DNA of 64,000 nucleotides, from positions 1-64,000 of the forward strand of contig NZ_OLKL01000008.1 in NCBI RefSeq assembly GCF_900291015.1, in the 5' to 3' direction. The notes beneath the pieces are model-generated. The model did no database searches, was not told the origin of the DNA, and worked only from the letters and a program-made list of their open reading frames with translations. Source of the DNA: Pseudomonas persica. GTDB taxonomy: Bacteria > Pseudomonadota > Gammaproteobacteria > Pseudomonadales > Pseudomonadaceae. Below are positions 36,365 to 46,066 of the stretch, piece after piece. Within the stretch, counting starts at the first letter, position 1; each line of letters opens with the position of its first letter. A program made the translations under genes and the position numbers.

Positions 36365-36829
36365 ATGCAAGGCCATCCGGACGTAATCAACTATCTCGTC
36401 ACGCTGCTGAAGGGCGAACTGGCGGCACGCGACCAGTACTTCATTCATTCGCGCATGTACGAAGACTGGGGCCTGTCCAAGCTCTACGAGCGCATCAACC
36501 ACGAAATGGAAGAAGAGACGCAGCACGCCGATGCCCTGATGCGTCGCATCCTCATGCTCGAAGGCACCCCTGACATGCGCGCGGACGACCTGGAAGTGGG
36601 CAGCACCGTGCCGGAAATGATCGCGGCTGACCTCAAGCTTGAGTACAAGGTGCGCGGCGCGCTGTGCAAAGGCATCGAACTGTGCGAGCTGCACAAGGAC
36701 TACGTCAGCCGTGACATCCTGCGTGCGCAGCTGGCCGATACCGAAGAAGATCATACCTACTGGCTGGAGAAGCAGCAGGGCCTGATCAAGGCCATTGGCC
36801 TGGAAAACTACCTGCAATCGCAGATGTAA
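36365..36829 (+). CDS. ftnA: Bacterial ferritin of the BfrA/FtnA type (haem-ligand Met absent)
   Basis: 154 aa four-helix-bundle iron store. Ferroxidase ligands are in place: Glu18, Glu51, His54, a Glu at about 93, Glu127 and His130. Residue 52, which in true bacterioferritins is the haem-binding Met, is Thr here (EEETQHAD). By name transfer this would be called bacterioferritin, but P. aeruginosa's katA-linked homolog is the haem-free ferritin FtnA, and this one fits that type. ATG 36365 is the start; longer in-frame starts lack a ribosome site. It probably supplies iron for KatA. Confidence 0.88.
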   Translation: MQGHPDVINYLVTLLKGELAARDQYFIHSRMYEDWGLSKLYERINHEMEEETQHADALMRRILMLEGTPDMRADDLEVGSTVPEMIAADLKLEYKVRGALCKGIELCELHKDYVSRDILRAQLADTEEDHTYWLEKQQGLIKAIGLENYLQSQM

Positions 36830-36847
36830 GTTATCCACAGACTCAAG

Positions 36848-36886
36848 AAAAAGCCCCTGGCACCAACGGTACCCGGGGCTTTTTCA
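36848..36886. terminator. Bidirectional terminator between ftnA and uvrA
   Basis: AAAAAGCCCC... and ...GGGGCTTTTT form a stem with A-run before and T-run after, so it can work for both converging genes. Inner pairing is less regular (TGGCACCAACGGTACC). Confidence 0.85.
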
Positions 36887-36901
36887 TTGCGCCGTCAGCA
36901 C

Positions 36902-39736
36902 TCAGGCTCGGTCCCGCTCCAGCAGCGGTTTCAGGTAGTGCCCGGTATACGACTGCTGCATTTCGCTCAGCTCTTCCGGCGTACCGCAGGCAATGATTTG
37001 TCCACCCTTTGAGCCACCCTCCGGCCCCAGGTCCACCAGCCAGTCGGCGGTCTTGATCACATCCAGATTGTGTTCGATCACCACCACGGTATTGCCGTGG
37101 TCGCGCAGGCGATGCAGCACGTCCAGCAGTTGCTGGATATCGGCAAAGTGCAGGCCTGTGGTCGGCTCGTCGAGGATGTACAGGGTCTTGCCGGTATCGC
37201 GCTTGGATAGCTCGCGCGACAGCTTCACCCGCTGCGCCTCACCGCCAGACAGCGTGGTCGCCGACTGCCCCAGCTTGATGTACGACAGGCCCACATCCAT
37301 CAGCGTCTGCAGCTTGCGCGCCAGCGCCGGCACCGCATCGAAGAACTCGCGGGCATCCTCGATGGTCATTTCCAGCACCTCGTGGATGTTTTTGCCCTTG
37401 TACTTGATCTCCAGGGTTTCGCGGTTGTAGCGCTTGCTCTTGCACACATCGCATGGCACGTAGATATCCGGCAGGAAGTGCATTTCCACCTTGATCAGGC
37501 CATCGCCCTGGCAGGCCTCGCAACGGCCACCCTTGACGTTGAACGAGAAGCGCCCGGGGCCATAACCGCGCGAGCGCGACTCCGGCACGCCGGAGAACAG
37601 CTCGCGGATCGGCGTGAAGATGCCGGTGTAGGTCGCCGGGTTGGAGCGCGGGGTGCGGCCGATCGGGCTCTGGTCGATATCCACTACCTTGTCCAGATGC
37701 TGCAAGCCATCCATGCTGGCATGCGGCGCCGCTTCCAGGCTGCTTGCACCATTCAGGGCGGTGGCGGCCAGGGGGAACAGGGTGTTGTTGATCAGCGTCG
37801 ACTTGCCCGAGCCGGACACCCCGGTCACGCAGGTCAGCAGGCCGATTGGCACTTCCAGGTCGACGTTCTGCAAGTTGTTGCCGCGTGCGCCCTTGAGCTT
37901 GAGTTGCAGCTTCTTGTTGCGCGGCGTGCGCTTGGCCGGCACGACAATCTTCTTGCGCCCGGACAGGTACTTGCCGGTCAGTGAATCAGGGTGATTCATG
38001 ACCTCCTGCGGCGAGCCCTCAGCGACGATCTGCCCGCCGTGCACGCCGGCCCCCGGGCCGATGTCGACCACGTAGTCGGCCAGGCGAATGGCGTCCTCGT
38101 CGTGTTCCACCACGATCACCGTGTTGCCCAGGTCGCGCAGGTGGTTGAGGGTGGCCAGCAGGCGGTCGTTGTCACGCTGATGAAGGCCGATGGATGGTTC
38201 ATCGAGGATGTACATCACCCCCACCAGGCCAGCGCCGATCTGGCTGGCCAGGCGGATACGCTGCGCTTCGCCACCGGACAGGGTATCGGCGCTGCGGTCG
38301 AGGGTGAGATAGTCGAGACCGACGTTGACCAGGAACTGCAGGCGCTCGCAGATTTCCTTGAGGATCTTTGCCGCAATTTCGCCGCGGCGGCCGGTCAGGG
38401 TCAGTTCGCCGAAGTAGTTGCTGGCTTCGCCAATCGGCAGGTTGGTCACCGCCGGCAAGGTCTTTTCGCCTACCCAAACATGGCGCGCTTCACGGCGCAG
38501 GCGGGTACCGCGGCAATCCGGGCAGGGCTGGGTGCCGAGGAACTTGGCCAGCTCCTCGCGCACGGTGGCCGACTCGGTCTCGCGGTAGCGGCGCTCCAGG
38601 TTCGGCACGATGCCTTCGAACGGGTGCGAGCGCTTGACGATATCGCCGCGGTCGTTGAGGTACTTGAAGTCGACACTCTGCTTGCCGCTACCCTGCAGGA
38701 TTACCTTCTGGTGTTCGGCTGACAGCTCGCCGAACGGCTCCTCCAGGCTGAAGCCATAATGCGCGGCAAGTGAGCCGAGCATCTGGAAGTAGTACACGTT
38801 ACGGCGGTCCCAGCCGCGGATCGCACCTTCGGCCAAGGTGAGCTCGGCATTGACCAGGCGCTTGGTGTCGAAGAACTGCTTCACTCCCAGGCCATCGCAG
38901 GTCGGGCAGGCGCCAGCCGGGTTGTTGAAGGAGAACAACTTCGGTTCCAGCTCACTGATCGCATGGCCACAGACCGGGCAGGCGAAGCGTGCGGAGAAGA
39001 TCATCTCTTCGCCTTGCTCGTCGTCCATCGGTGCCACCAGGGCGATGCCGTCGGCCAGCTTCAGCGCGGTCTCGAACGACTCGGCCAGACGCTGCTGGAG
39101 GTCGGCGCGGACCTTGAAACGGTCGACTACCACATCGATGCTGTGCTTTTTCTGCTTGTCCAGTTTGGGCAGTTCGTCCAGCTCGTAGAGCTTGCCGTTG
39201 ACCCGGGCGCGCACAAAACCCTGGGCGCGCAGTTCGTCGAACACTGCCAGGTGCTCGCCCTTGCGCTCGCGCACCACTGGCGCCAGCAGCATCAGCTTGC
39301 TGCCTTCCGGGCGCTCCAGCACCAGGTCGACCATCTGGCTGATCGTTTGCGCCTCCAGCGGGATATCGTGGTCCGGGCAGCGAGGGGTACCGACGCGGGC
39401 GTACAGCAGGCGCAGGTAGTCGTAGATTTCGGTGATGGTGCCGACCGTGGAGCGGGGGTTGTGCGAGGTCGACTTCTGCTCGATGGAAATGGCCGGCGAC
39501 AGGCCCTCGATGGTGTCGACGTCAGGCTTTTCCATCATCGACAGGAACTGCCGGGCATAGGCCGACAGCGATTCCACATAGCGGCGCTGGCCTTCGGCGT
39601 ACAGGGTGTCGAACGCCAGGGACGACTTGCCGGAACCGGACAGGCCGGTGATCACGATCAGCTTGTCCCGGGGCAGGGTCAGGTCGATGTTCTTCAGGTT
39701 GTGGGTGCGTGCCCCACGAATCAGGATCTTGTCCAC
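36902..39736 (-). CDS. uvrA: Excinuclease ABC subunit A
   Basis: 944 aa damage-recognition ATPase of nucleotide excision repair. Two ABC modules: Walker [20 protein letters not shown] near the N-terminus and [17 protein letters not shown] near residue 640; signature LSGGEAQR occurs twice. Zinc motifs CPVCGH...CPTCDGLG and CEACQGDG...CDVCKSKRY are visible. The GTG start (complement of 39734-39736) gives the standard [19 protein letters not shown]; upstream in-frame sequence is not coding. I saw no LexA box in the 129-base gap to the divergent transporter. Confidence 0.96.
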   Translation of the reverse strand: MDKILIRGARTHNLKNIDLTLPRDKLIVITGLSGSGKSSLAFDTLYAEGQRRYVESLSAYARQFLSMMEKPDVDTIEGLSPAISIEQKSTSHNPRSTVGTITEIYDYLRLLYARVGTPRCPDHDIPLEAQTISQMVDLVLERPEGSKLMLLAPVVRERKGEHLAVFDELRAQGFVRARVNGKLYELDELPKLDKQKKHSIDVVVDRFKVRADLQQRLAESFETALKLADGIALVAPMDDEQGEEMIFSARFACPVCGHAISELEPKLFSFNNPAGACPTCDGLGVKQFFDTKRLVNAELTLAEGAIRGWDRRNVYYFQMLGSLAAHYGFSLEEPFGELSAEHQKVILQGSGKQSVDFKYLNDRGDIVKRSHPFEGIVPNLERRYRETESATVREELAKFLGTQPCPDCRGTRLRREARHVWVGEKTLPAVTNLPIGEASNYFGELTLTGRRGEIAAKILKEICERLQFLVNVGLDYLTLDRSADTLSGGEAQRIRLASQIGAGLVGVMYILDEPSIGLHQRDNDRLLATLNHLRDLGNTVIVVEHDEDAIRLADYVVDIGPGAGVHGGQIVAEGSPQEVMNHPDSLTGKYLSGRKKIVVPAKRTPRNKKLQLKLKGARGNNLQNVDLEVPIGLLTCVTGVSGSGKSTLINNTLFPLAATALNGASSLEAAPHASMDGLQHLDKVVDIDQSPIGRTPRSNPATYTGIFTPIRELFSGVPESRSRGYGPGRFSFNVKGGRCEACQGDGLIKVEMHFLPDIYVPCDVCKSKRYNRETLEIKYKGKNIHEVLEMTIEDAREFFDAVPALARKLQTLMDVGLSYIKLGQSATTLSGGEAQRVKLSRELSKRDTGKTLYILDEPTTGLHFADIQQLLDVLHRLRDHGNTVVVIEHNLDVIKTADWLVDLGPEGGSKGGQIIACGTPEELSEMQQSYTGHYLKPLLERDRA

Positions 39737-39865
39737 TGCGGCCTCGCTCGGCGGGCATAAACAAGGAAGTATACGGCGCCCTGCCAGTACGCGGCAAAGC
39801 GTCGCGTAGATGCCGTCACGCTGTCGGACTGATAGAATCGCCGCCGGTTCACACGAGGTTAATCC

Positions 39866-41260
39866 ATGCACGACACCCACAACGAGCGCATGAGTGGCGG
39901 CGAAACCCGCGCCGCTGGCGGCCTGGCCCTGGTCTTTGCCTTTCGTATGCTGGGCATGTTCATGGTCTTGCCGGTGCTGGCCACCTACGGCATGGACCTG
40001 GCCGGTGCCACGCCCGCGCTGATCGGCCTGGCCATTGGTGCCTATGGCCTGACCCAGGCCGTATTGCAGATCCCGTTCGGGATGATTTCCGATCGCATCG
40101 GCCGCCGGCCAGTGATTTACCTGGGATTGGTGATCTTTGCCCTGGGCAGTGTATTGGCGGCCCAGGCCGACTCCATCTGGGGGGTGATCGCCGGGCGTAT
40201 CCTGCAGGGGGCCGGGGCGATTTCCGCTGCGGTAATGGCGCTGCTGTCCGACCTCACCCGCGAACAGCACCGGACCAAGGCCATGGCCATGATCGGCATG
40301 AGCATCGGCCTGTCGTTTGCCGTCGCCATGGTCGTCGGCCCGTTGCTGACCCGTGCCTTTGGTTTGTCAGGATTGTTCCTCACCACGGCAGGACTTGCCC
40401 TGGTCGGTATCTTGCTGATCGCTTTTGTCGTGCCCAATACCCACAGCATTCTGCAGCACCGTGAATCGGGCGTGGCGCGCCAGGCGATCGGCCCGACCCT
40501 GCGCCATCCGGACCTTCTGCGTTTGGACGTGGGTATCTTCATCCTCCACGCCATCCTCATGGCCAGCTTCGTGGCACTGCCACTGGCCTTCGTCGAACGT
40601 GGTGGCCTGCCGAAGGAGCAGCACTGGTGGGTGTACCTTACCGCGTTGTTCATCTCATTTTTTGCAATGGTTCCGTTCATCATCTACGGCGAAAAAAAGC
40701 GCAGGATGAAACGCGTACTGGCCGGGGCGGTCAGTGTGTTGCTGCTGGTGGAGGTGTTCTTCTGGCAGTGGGCTGACGGTTTGCGCGGACTGGTGATCGG
40801 CACCGTGGTATTCTTTACTGCATTCAACCTGCTGGAGGCATCGCTGCCTTCGCTGGTGAGCAAGGTGTCGCCTGCGGGTGGCAAGGGGACGGCAATGGGG
40901 GTTTACTCCACCAGCCAGTTCCTCGGCGCTGCCTTGGGAGGAATCCTCGGTGGCTGGTTGTTCCAGCACGGCGGGCTGAGCATGGTGTTCCTCGGTTGTG
41001 CGGTACTGTGTGCCATCTGGTTGGTCGTCGCCTTGCGCATGAACGAGCCGCCCTATGTGACCAGCCTGCGCATGCCGCTGACGCCAGAGGCAGTCCGCGA
41101 AGCCGGCCTGACCGAGCGCCTGATGGCCGTGCCGGGTGTGACCGACGCCGTCGTGGTGGCGGAAGAAGCCGCCATCTATATCAAACTGGATACGAAAATT
41201 TTGGACCGTACGACCCTCGAGCGCCTGGTGAACCCGGCCTCTTCGGCGTGCGAAGCCTAG
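39866..41260 (+). CDS. MFS transporter, YajR-like with C-terminal YAM-type domain
   Basis: 464 aa with twelve predicted helices. DRIGRRP between helices 2 and 3 is the major facilitator motif A, and [20 protein letters not shown] is motif C-like, typical of drug:proton exporters. The soluble tail (about 410-460: [26 protein letters not shown]) resembles the YAM domain of E. coli YajR. Substrate unknown. Divergent from uvrA and 9 bases upstream of ssb, an arrangement seen across pseudomonads. Confidence 0.85.
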   Translation: MHDTHNERMSGGETRAAGGLALVFAFRMLGMFMVLPVLATYGMDLAGATPALIGLAIGAYGLTQAVLQIPFGMISDRIGRRPVIYLGLVIFALGSVLAAQADSIWGVIAGRILQGAGAISAAVMALLSDLTREQHRTKAMAMIGMSIGLSFAVAMVVGPLLTRAFGLSGLFLTTAGLALVGILLIAFVVPNTHSILQHRESGVARQAIGPTLRHPDLLRLDVGIFILHAILMASFVALPLAFVERGGLPKEQHWWVYLTALFISFFAMVPFIIYGEKKRRMKRVLAGAVSVLLLVEVFFWQWADGLRGLVIGTVVFFTAFNLLEASLPSLVSKVSPAGGKGTAMGVYSTSQFLGAALGGILGGWLFQHGGLSMVFLGCAVLCAIWLVVALRMNEPPYVTSLRMPLTPEAVREAGLTERLMAVPGVTDAVVVAEEAAIYIKLDTKILDRTTLERLVNPASSACEA

Positions 41261-41269
41261 GAGAACGTT

Positions 41270-41812
41270 ATGGCCCGTGGGGTTAACAAAGTCATTCTGG
41301 TCGGCACCTGTGGCCAGGATCCCGAAGTCCGCTACCTGCCCAACGGTAACGCCGTGACCAACCTGAGCCTGGCTACCAGCGAGCAGTGGACCGACAAGCA
41401 GTCGGGCCAGAAGGTCGAGCGTACCGAGTGGCACCGTGTGTCGCTGTTCGGCAAGGTTGCCGAGATCGCTGGCGAATACCTGCGCAAGGGTTCGCAGTGC
41501 TATATCGAAGGCAAGCTGCAGACCCGCGAGTGGGAAAAAGACGGCATCAAGCGCTACACCACCGAGATCATCGTCGACATCAACGGCACCATGCAGCTGC
41601 TCGGCGGCCGTCCGCAAGGCCAGCAGCAGGGCGGTGACCCGTACAACCAGGGTGGCGGCAACTACGGTGGCGGTCAGCAGCAACAGTACAACCAGGCGCC
41701 GCGCCAGCAGGCCCCGCGTCCGCAACAGGCTCCTCAGCGCCCGGCACCGCAGCAGCCAGCCCCGCAGCCGGCGGCTGACTTCGACAGCTTCGATGACGAT
41801 ATTCCGTTCTGA
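41270..41812 (+). CDS. ssb: Single-stranded DNA-binding protein
   Basis: 180 aa. OB fold at about 1-112 ([39 protein letters not shown]), then a Gln/Pro/Gly-rich flexible linker and the acidic C-terminal tip DSFDDDIPF that recruits repair and replication partners. Close spacing suggests co-transcription with the transporter, perhaps with its own promoter inside that gene. Confidence 0.96.
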   Translation: MARGVNKVILVGTCGQDPEVRYLPNGNAVTNLSLATSEQWTDKQSGQKVERTEWHRVSLFGKVAEIAGEYLRKGSQCYIEGKLQTREWEKDGIKRYTTEIIVDINGTMQLLGGRPQGQQQGGDPYNQGGGNYGGGQQQQYNQAPRQQAPRPQQAPQRPAPQQPAPQPAADFDSFDDDIPF

Positions 41813-41842
41813 TTCGAACGGTTAGGCATCGCGTCAGACCAA

Positions 41843-41873
41843 AAAGCCCGGGGCAATTGCTCCGGGTTTTTTT
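41843..41873 (+). terminator. ssb terminator
   Basis: AGCCCGG and CCGGGTT arms flank a GGCAATTGCT loop, followed by seven Ts. Preceded by AAAA. Confidence 0.88.
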
Positions 41874-42030
41874 ATGTCTGGAGCAAGGAAACGATGTGAG
41901 CGTATTGGCTGGTGCTTAAACTATTTCAATGAAGTATCTTTCTTTTTTGTAGGGGGTTTCTGAAGTTGCTCCAGCGCCAACTATGTGCTGCCCTGATTGC
42001 TTAGTATCCATGCTTTCTAAGGAGTGGATC

Positions 42031-42480
42031 ATGCAATCAGAAAGTGAAGATCAAATAGAAATCAAACTGAATTCTTCAGTGGGCGACTATCGTATCCCGG
42101 GGTTCAGCGAAGGTTACGCTGTGTACCTCAATGGTTGCGACAAGGGTGCAGGCTACACGGGAGCGCTCCTACTCCTGTTGGGTTTTTCCATCGCTGCGCT
42201 GGCCATCGGTGCTCTGGTTTTCGGCTCGTCGACGATCACCTACTATCGTTCTGCCGGCCCCTCCTGGTTTCAGTATGTCCAGATGTACGCAGGGCCGATA
42301 ATGACCGCTGGTGGTGCGCTGTTTACTTTGGGTGGTTATCTGTATTCAAAGAAACCGATGGGGCGAGAGGCGTTCCTGCTGACGATCTGCAAACTCATCG
42401 CGCCAAATGGGCAGATTGTGACTGGAACAGTTCACATCCGGTATCTGGGTGGCGATGATTTCAATATCGAAGTCGGCTGA
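42031..42480 (+). CDS. Unknown two-helix membrane protein
   Basis: 149 aa, not recognised. An acidic N-terminal part (1-43) precedes hydrophobic segments at about 44-66 (GALLLLLGFSIAALAIGALVFG) and 86-106 (MYAGPIMTAGGALFTLGGYLYS). A short tail follows with GQIVTGTVHIRYLGGDDFNI, which looks like beta strands. AAGGAG sits 6 bases before ATG 42031, so this start is preferred over 41983. Base composition is lower in GC than in neighbours and both flanks are non-coding. It is a single gene with its own signals; it may be a recent acquisition. Confidence 0.65.
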   Translation: MQSESEDQIEIKLNSSVGDYRIPGFSEGYAVYLNGCDKGAGYTGALLLLLGFSIAALAIGALVFGSSTITYYRSAGPSWFQYVQMYAGPIMTAGGALFTLGGYLYSKKPMGREAFLLTICKLIAPNGQIVTGTVHIRYLGGDDFNIEVG

Positions 42481-42588
42481 CGAGCAGTCGGGTCAGAGGC
42501 GCGAAGAATTTTTCTCTTACTTGTAGGTTTGGGGTGCGCGGACCCTCACCTGCAGCGGATTAGCTGTGTGCGGCCTTGCGTCGCGAAA

Positions 42589-42605
42589 GGGGCGCAAAGC
42601 GCCCC
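42589..42605 (-). terminator. Hairpin at the 3' end of the MocR gene
   Basis: Perfect 7-bp stem GGGGCGC / GCGCCCC with loop AAA, 36 bases after the stop of the minus-strand regulator. On that strand it is preceded by TTTTT and followed by TTTCG, so it probably ends that transcript. The same stem-loop sequence recurs at 61855-61871. Confidence 0.55.
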
Positions 42606-42640
42606 AAAAAGTGGTACTGCAACACCAGTACCAGGTCAGT

Positions 42641-44023
42641 TCAATAGAACAACCGCGGCTCCGGCGAATCCAGCAGGCTGACCAGCTTGGTCAGGGCAAA
42701 GCCCAGTTCCTCGCGCTTGGGGGCCATCAGGGCAATTCGCACGCCGCAGTTGGCGTGGCTGCGTTCCGGCAGGAACTGGCTGCCACTGACCACCGTGACG
42801 CCATTGTCGCGCGCCAGGTTGGCGAATTCGTCGCTGGTCCACGGCTCCGGTAACTCCAGCCAGATGTGGAAGCTGTTGGGCTGGCTGCGGATCTTGTACC
42901 TGCCAAGGATCTCCCGGGCCATTTGCTGGCGCGCGGCTGCCTCGTCCTGCTGTACCCGCACCAACTGGTCGGCCATGCCGCTGTTGATCAGGTTGCTGGC
43001 CAGTTGCGCCATCAACGGCGATGGCATCCAGACGCTGCTGCGTACCATCGACGATAACCGCGAGAGGGTTTGCGGTGGCGCGTACAGGTAACCGATGCGC
43101 AGCGCCGGCAGCACACTTTTGGACAGGCTGGTGAGGTACACCGAGCGTTCAGGCGCATACGCGGCCAGTGGCTGGTAATCCGCTGCGGGTTCGAGAAAAC
43201 CGTAGATATCGTCATCGACGATAAACAGGTCGAACTCGCGGGCTATCTCGGCGATGGCCTGGCGCCGTGCGTGGGGCATGATCGAGTTGGTCGGGTTCTG
43301 GTGGGTGGTGACGCACACCAGCAGGGAAGGGCGGTGCTCCAGGCAGGCCGCGCGCAATGCCTCGGGAATCAGGCCGTGCTCGTCCATGGCCACGCCGCGC
43401 AGGCGGCGGCCCATGCTGTGGGCCAGGGAGATGATGCCCGGGTAGCAGAACGATTCGCACAGCACCACATCGTCGCTCTTCGACAGGCTGCTGATGGCCA
43501 CCAATAGTCCATGCTGGGCGCCAGAGGTCAGTACAACCTGTTGCCAGCGAGCATCAGGCAGCCAGCGCTGAATCCAGGCTGCCCCTGCTTGTTTGTGGGA
43601 GGTGTGACCCCCCTCAGTCACATAGTCGAGTACCTGCCCCAGGTCCGGAGAAGTGGCCAGCTCGCTGATCGCCGCACCCAACCACTCACTCATGTGGGCG
43701 TCGTTGGGTTTGATGATCGAGAGATCGATCTGGCTGCTTTCGCCAGTAACGGGGGCAGGCACCGATGGGGTGGATAACCGCTGTCGCAACTGCCTGACAA
43801 ATGTGCCACGGCCCACCTCTCCAACCACCAGGCCGCGCTTGGCGGCTTCGTCGTAGGCTCTTCCAACGGTGCCGGGGGTTACATTGAGTGCCTCGGCAAG
43901 GTCTTTGAGGGTGGGCAAACGATCGCCTGCTGCAAGCCGACCACTTTCGATGTCCTGTTCAAGGGCATTAGCGATCATCAGGTAAACCGGCTGGGTTTGA
44001 TCGCCGTATTGAGGGACCCACAT
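42641..44023 (-). CDS. MocR-type transcriptional regulator (GntR HTH + aminotransferase domain)
   Basis: 461 aa from the chosen start (MWVPQYGDQTQPVYL). Winged helix of the GntR family at about 10-80 (RLPTLKDLAEALNVTPGTVGRAYDEA), then a fold-type I aminotransferase domain (about 110-450) with the PLP lysine in TSLSKSVLPALRIGYL and the DDDIYGF aspartate. Members bind PLP adducts as signals. Divergent from the TauE/SafE gene, which is the likely target. Longer in-frame starts, to 44104, would run into the intergenic repeat. Confidence 0.88.
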   Translation of the reverse strand: MWVPQYGDQTQPVYLMIANALEQDIESGRLAAGDRLPTLKDLAEALNVTPGTVGRAYDEAAKRGLVVGEVGRGTFVRQLRQRLSTPSVPAPVTGESSQIDLSIIKPNDAHMSEWLGAAISELATSPDLGQVLDYVTEGGHTSHKQAGAAWIQRWLPDARWQQVVLTSGAQHGLLVAISSLSKSDDVVLCESFCYPGIISLAHSMGRRLRGVAMDEHGLIPEALRAACLEHRPSLLVCVTTHQNPTNSIMPHARRQAIAEIAREFDLFIVDDDIYGFLEPAADYQPLAAYAPERSVYLTSLSKSVLPALRIGYLYAPPQTLSRLSSMVRSSVWMPSPLMAQLASNLINSGMADQLVRVQQDEAAARQQMAREILGRYKIRSQPNSFHIWLELPEPWTSDEFANLARDNGVTVVSGSQFLPERSHANCGVRIALMAPKREELGFALTKLVSLLDSPEPRLFY

Positions 44024-44102
44024 GGAAATGGCACCAGATTCTGCAATTGCGCGCAAGCCTAACATGAAAGCCAAGATGCGGGTAATGATGACAATCATCG
44101 CC

Positions 44103-44154
44103 ATTGAGTCGATTTAATTTTATATTGCATCGATTCAATCTTTGTAATTACAAT
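44103..44154 (+). promoter_or_regulatory. MocR/permease intergenic promoter and palindrome
   Basis: ATTGAGTCGAT (44103-44113) and ATCGATTCAAT (44129-44139) form an inverted repeat with one mismatch, centred in the divergent region and spaced 26 bases centre to centre. A promoter TTGCAT (44125-44130), 18-base spacer, TACAAT (44149-44154) points toward the permease and overlaps the right half-site. It fits an operator for the MocR protein. Confidence 0.55.
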
Positions 44155-44223
44155 CACCGCGCTGATTGGGACATGCACACTTGCGTTGTGCTTGGCAGGA
44201 CACTCCACTGGATGGACTTTAAT

Positions 44224-45009
44224 ATGGAAGTTCTGGGCGCTTTCTGGGCGGAACACTGGTTGCTGGCGGTCCTCATGCTCGGAGCTATCGCCTTCGTTGC
44301 CGGCTTCGTCGACAGCATTGCCGGTGGCGGCGGGTTGTTCCTGGTGCCGGGCTTTCTGCTGGTCGGCATGCCACCGCAAGTAGCGCTCGGCCAGGAAAAA
44401 CTGGTCAGTACCCTCGGCACCCTGGCGGCGATCCGCAACTTTCTGGCCAATAGCAAGATGGTCTGGCAGGTGGCGCTGGTCGGCGTGCCGTTCTCGCTGT
44501 TCGGTGCCTACCTGGGGGCGCACCTGATCGTGTCGATCTCCCAGGAAACCGTGGGCAAGATCATCCTGGCGCTGATCCCCTTCGGCATCCTCATCTTCCT
44601 CACCCCCAAGGACCGCCCGGTCGAGGAGCGCGAACTGTCATCGCGCGTGCTGTTCACCGTGGTCCCGCTGACCTGCCTGGTCATCGGCTTCTATGACGGC
44701 TTCTTCGGCCCCGGTACCGGCAGCATGTTCATCATCGCCTTCCATTACCTGCTGCGCATGGACCTGGTCTCCAGCTCGGCCAACTCCAAAACCTTCAACT
44801 TCGCCTCCAACATCGGCGCCCTGGTGGCCTTCGTCATTGCTGGCAAGGTCGTCTACCTGCTGGCGTTGCCGCTGGTGGCCTGCAACATCCTCGGTAACCA
44901 CCTGGGCAGCGCACTGGCCCTGCGCAAGGGCAACGAAGTGGTACGCAAGGCATTGGTGTTCTCGATGCTCTGCCTGTTTACCAGCCTGGGCATGAAATAC
45001 CTGGCCTGA
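44224..45009 (+). CDS. TauE/SafE family (TSUP) membrane permease
   Basis: 261 aa with about seven to eight hydrophobic helices. Family motifs are FVAGFVDSIAGGGGLFLVPG near the N-terminus and GFYDGFFGPGTGSMFIIAF in the middle. Family members export sulfite, sulfoacetate or related anions; the substrate here is not known. ATG 44224 gives a normal N-terminus; ATG 44212 is also possible. Controlled, by position, by the divergent MocR regulator. The SDR gene follows after 23 bases. Confidence 0.88.
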   Translation: MEVLGAFWAEHWLLAVLMLGAIAFVAGFVDSIAGGGGLFLVPGFLLVGMPPQVALGQEKLVSTLGTLAAIRNFLANSKMVWQVALVGVPFSLFGAYLGAHLIVSISQETVGKIILALIPFGILIFLTPKDRPVEERELSSRVLFTVVPLTCLVIGFYDGFFGPGTGSMFIIAFHYLLRMDLVSSSANSKTFNFASNIGALVAFVIAGKVVYLLALPLVACNILGNHLGSALALRKGNEVVRKALVFSMLCLFTSLGMKYLA

Positions 45010-45032
45010 CCCCCATCCATAGGAGACAACTG

Positions 45033-45794
45033 ATGAAAACCGCATTCGTAACCGGCGCCTCCTCGGGCTTTGGCCGCGCCATCTGCCGTACCTTGATCGG
45101 TAAAGGCTACCGCGTGATCGGTGGCGCCCGGCGCATGGATAAGCTGCAAGCGCTGGCAACCGAACTGGGTGTCAACTTCATTCCGTTGGCGCTGGATGTC
45201 ACCGACCCGCTGTCGCTCGAGACGGCGGTCGAGCAGATTCGTGATGCTTCGCTGCAGATCGACCTGCTGGTCAACAATGCCGGGCTGGCGCTGGGTGTGG
45301 ACCGTGCCCAGGCCAGCAGTGCGGAAAACTGGCAGCGGATGATCGACACCAACATCACCGGCCTGGCCATGGTCACCCACAAGATCCTGCCGCAGATGGT
45401 GGAAGCCGACAGCGGCATGATCATCAACATCGGCTCGATCGCCGGCACCTACCCCTACCCGGGCGGTAACGTGTATGGCGCCAGCAAGGCCTTCGTCCGC
45501 CAGTTCAGCCTCAACCTGCGCGCCGACCTCGCGGGCACCCGCGTGCGGGTGAGCAACATCGAGCCGGGGCTGTGCTCGGGCACCGATTTCTCGGTGGTGC
45601 GCCTGAACGGCGACCTGGATGCCGTGCAGGCCCTGTACCGGGATGTGCAGGCCATCCTGCCCGAGGACATCGCGGCCACGGTGGCCTGGATTGCCGAGCA
45701 GCCGGCGCATGTGAACATCAATACCATCGAGATCATGCCGGTGGCCCAGAGCAGCGCGGCGCTGAACGTGGTGCGCAACCTGCCGCTTTGCTGA
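45033..45794 (+). CDS. Short-chain dehydrogenase, YdfG-like
   Basis: 253 aa classical SDR. The nucleotide-binding TGASSGFG motif starts at residue 7, NNAG is at 81-84, and the catalytic Ser135, Tyr148 and Lys152 are all present (NIGSIAG, YGASK). The sequence, with FCxGTEFxxVR-like LCSGTDFSVVR, is closest to YdfG, an NADP-dependent dehydrogenase of serine and 3-hydroxy acids. It shares the strand of the permease upstream; joint transcription is likely. Confidence 0.9.
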   Translation: MKTAFVTGASSGFGRAICRTLIGKGYRVIGGARRMDKLQALATELGVNFIPLALDVTDPLSLETAVEQIRDASLQIDLLVNNAGLALGVDRAQASSAENWQRMIDTNITGLAMVTHKILPQMVEADSGMIINIGSIAGTYPYPGGNVYGASKAFVRQFSLNLRADLAGTRVRVSNIEPGLCSGTDFSVVRLNGDLDAVQALYRDVQAILPEDIAATVAWIAEQPAHVNINTIEIMPVAQSSAALNVVRNLPLC

Positions 45795-45829
45795 TCGGCC
45801 AGTGGTGGATGGCACCGGCGTTGCCGGTG

Positions 45830-45911
45830 TTCGCGGGTGAACCCGCTCCCACAGCAATAGCGCGACAGCTTGGGTATGTGTAATACCTGTGGGAGCGGGT
45901 TCACCCGCGAA
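45830..45911. repeat. REP pair (P. putida type)
   Basis: Perfect 24-bp arms: TTCGCGGGTGAACCCGCTCC... (45830-45853) and its complement (45888-45911), spaced 34 bases. Both arms have the GGGTTCACCC head. Lies 36 bases after the SDR gene and 155 bases before the formate dehydrogenase. Confidence 0.88.
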
Positions 45912-46066
45912 TCAGGCAACACAGCGCCTTCAGCTGACCCATGTCATCGCACCTTCCCGAATCTTGGCTAGTCTTGTCTGTTGGCAGCCATCAATTGGCC
46001 GCTACCGTGACTACCAAGAGGCGCCGGCCATGTTCCGTGCGTCCACCACCTGATCAGGAGTGCACG

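Noticed and set aside
39737..39865. LexA (SOS) box upstream of uvrA
   Set aside because: No CTGT-N8-ACAG arrangement close to consensus is visible in the gap; uvrA may be LexA-independent here.
40655..41725. A minus-strand frame over the MFS transporter and ssb
   Set aside because: Antisense shadow; no start signal and no family features.
45961..46010. sigma54 or RpoS-type promoter upstream of fdnG
   Set aside because: TTGGCAGCC...TTGGC has the wrong GG-GC spacing for sigma54, and CTAGTCT at 45968 alone is too weak to call.
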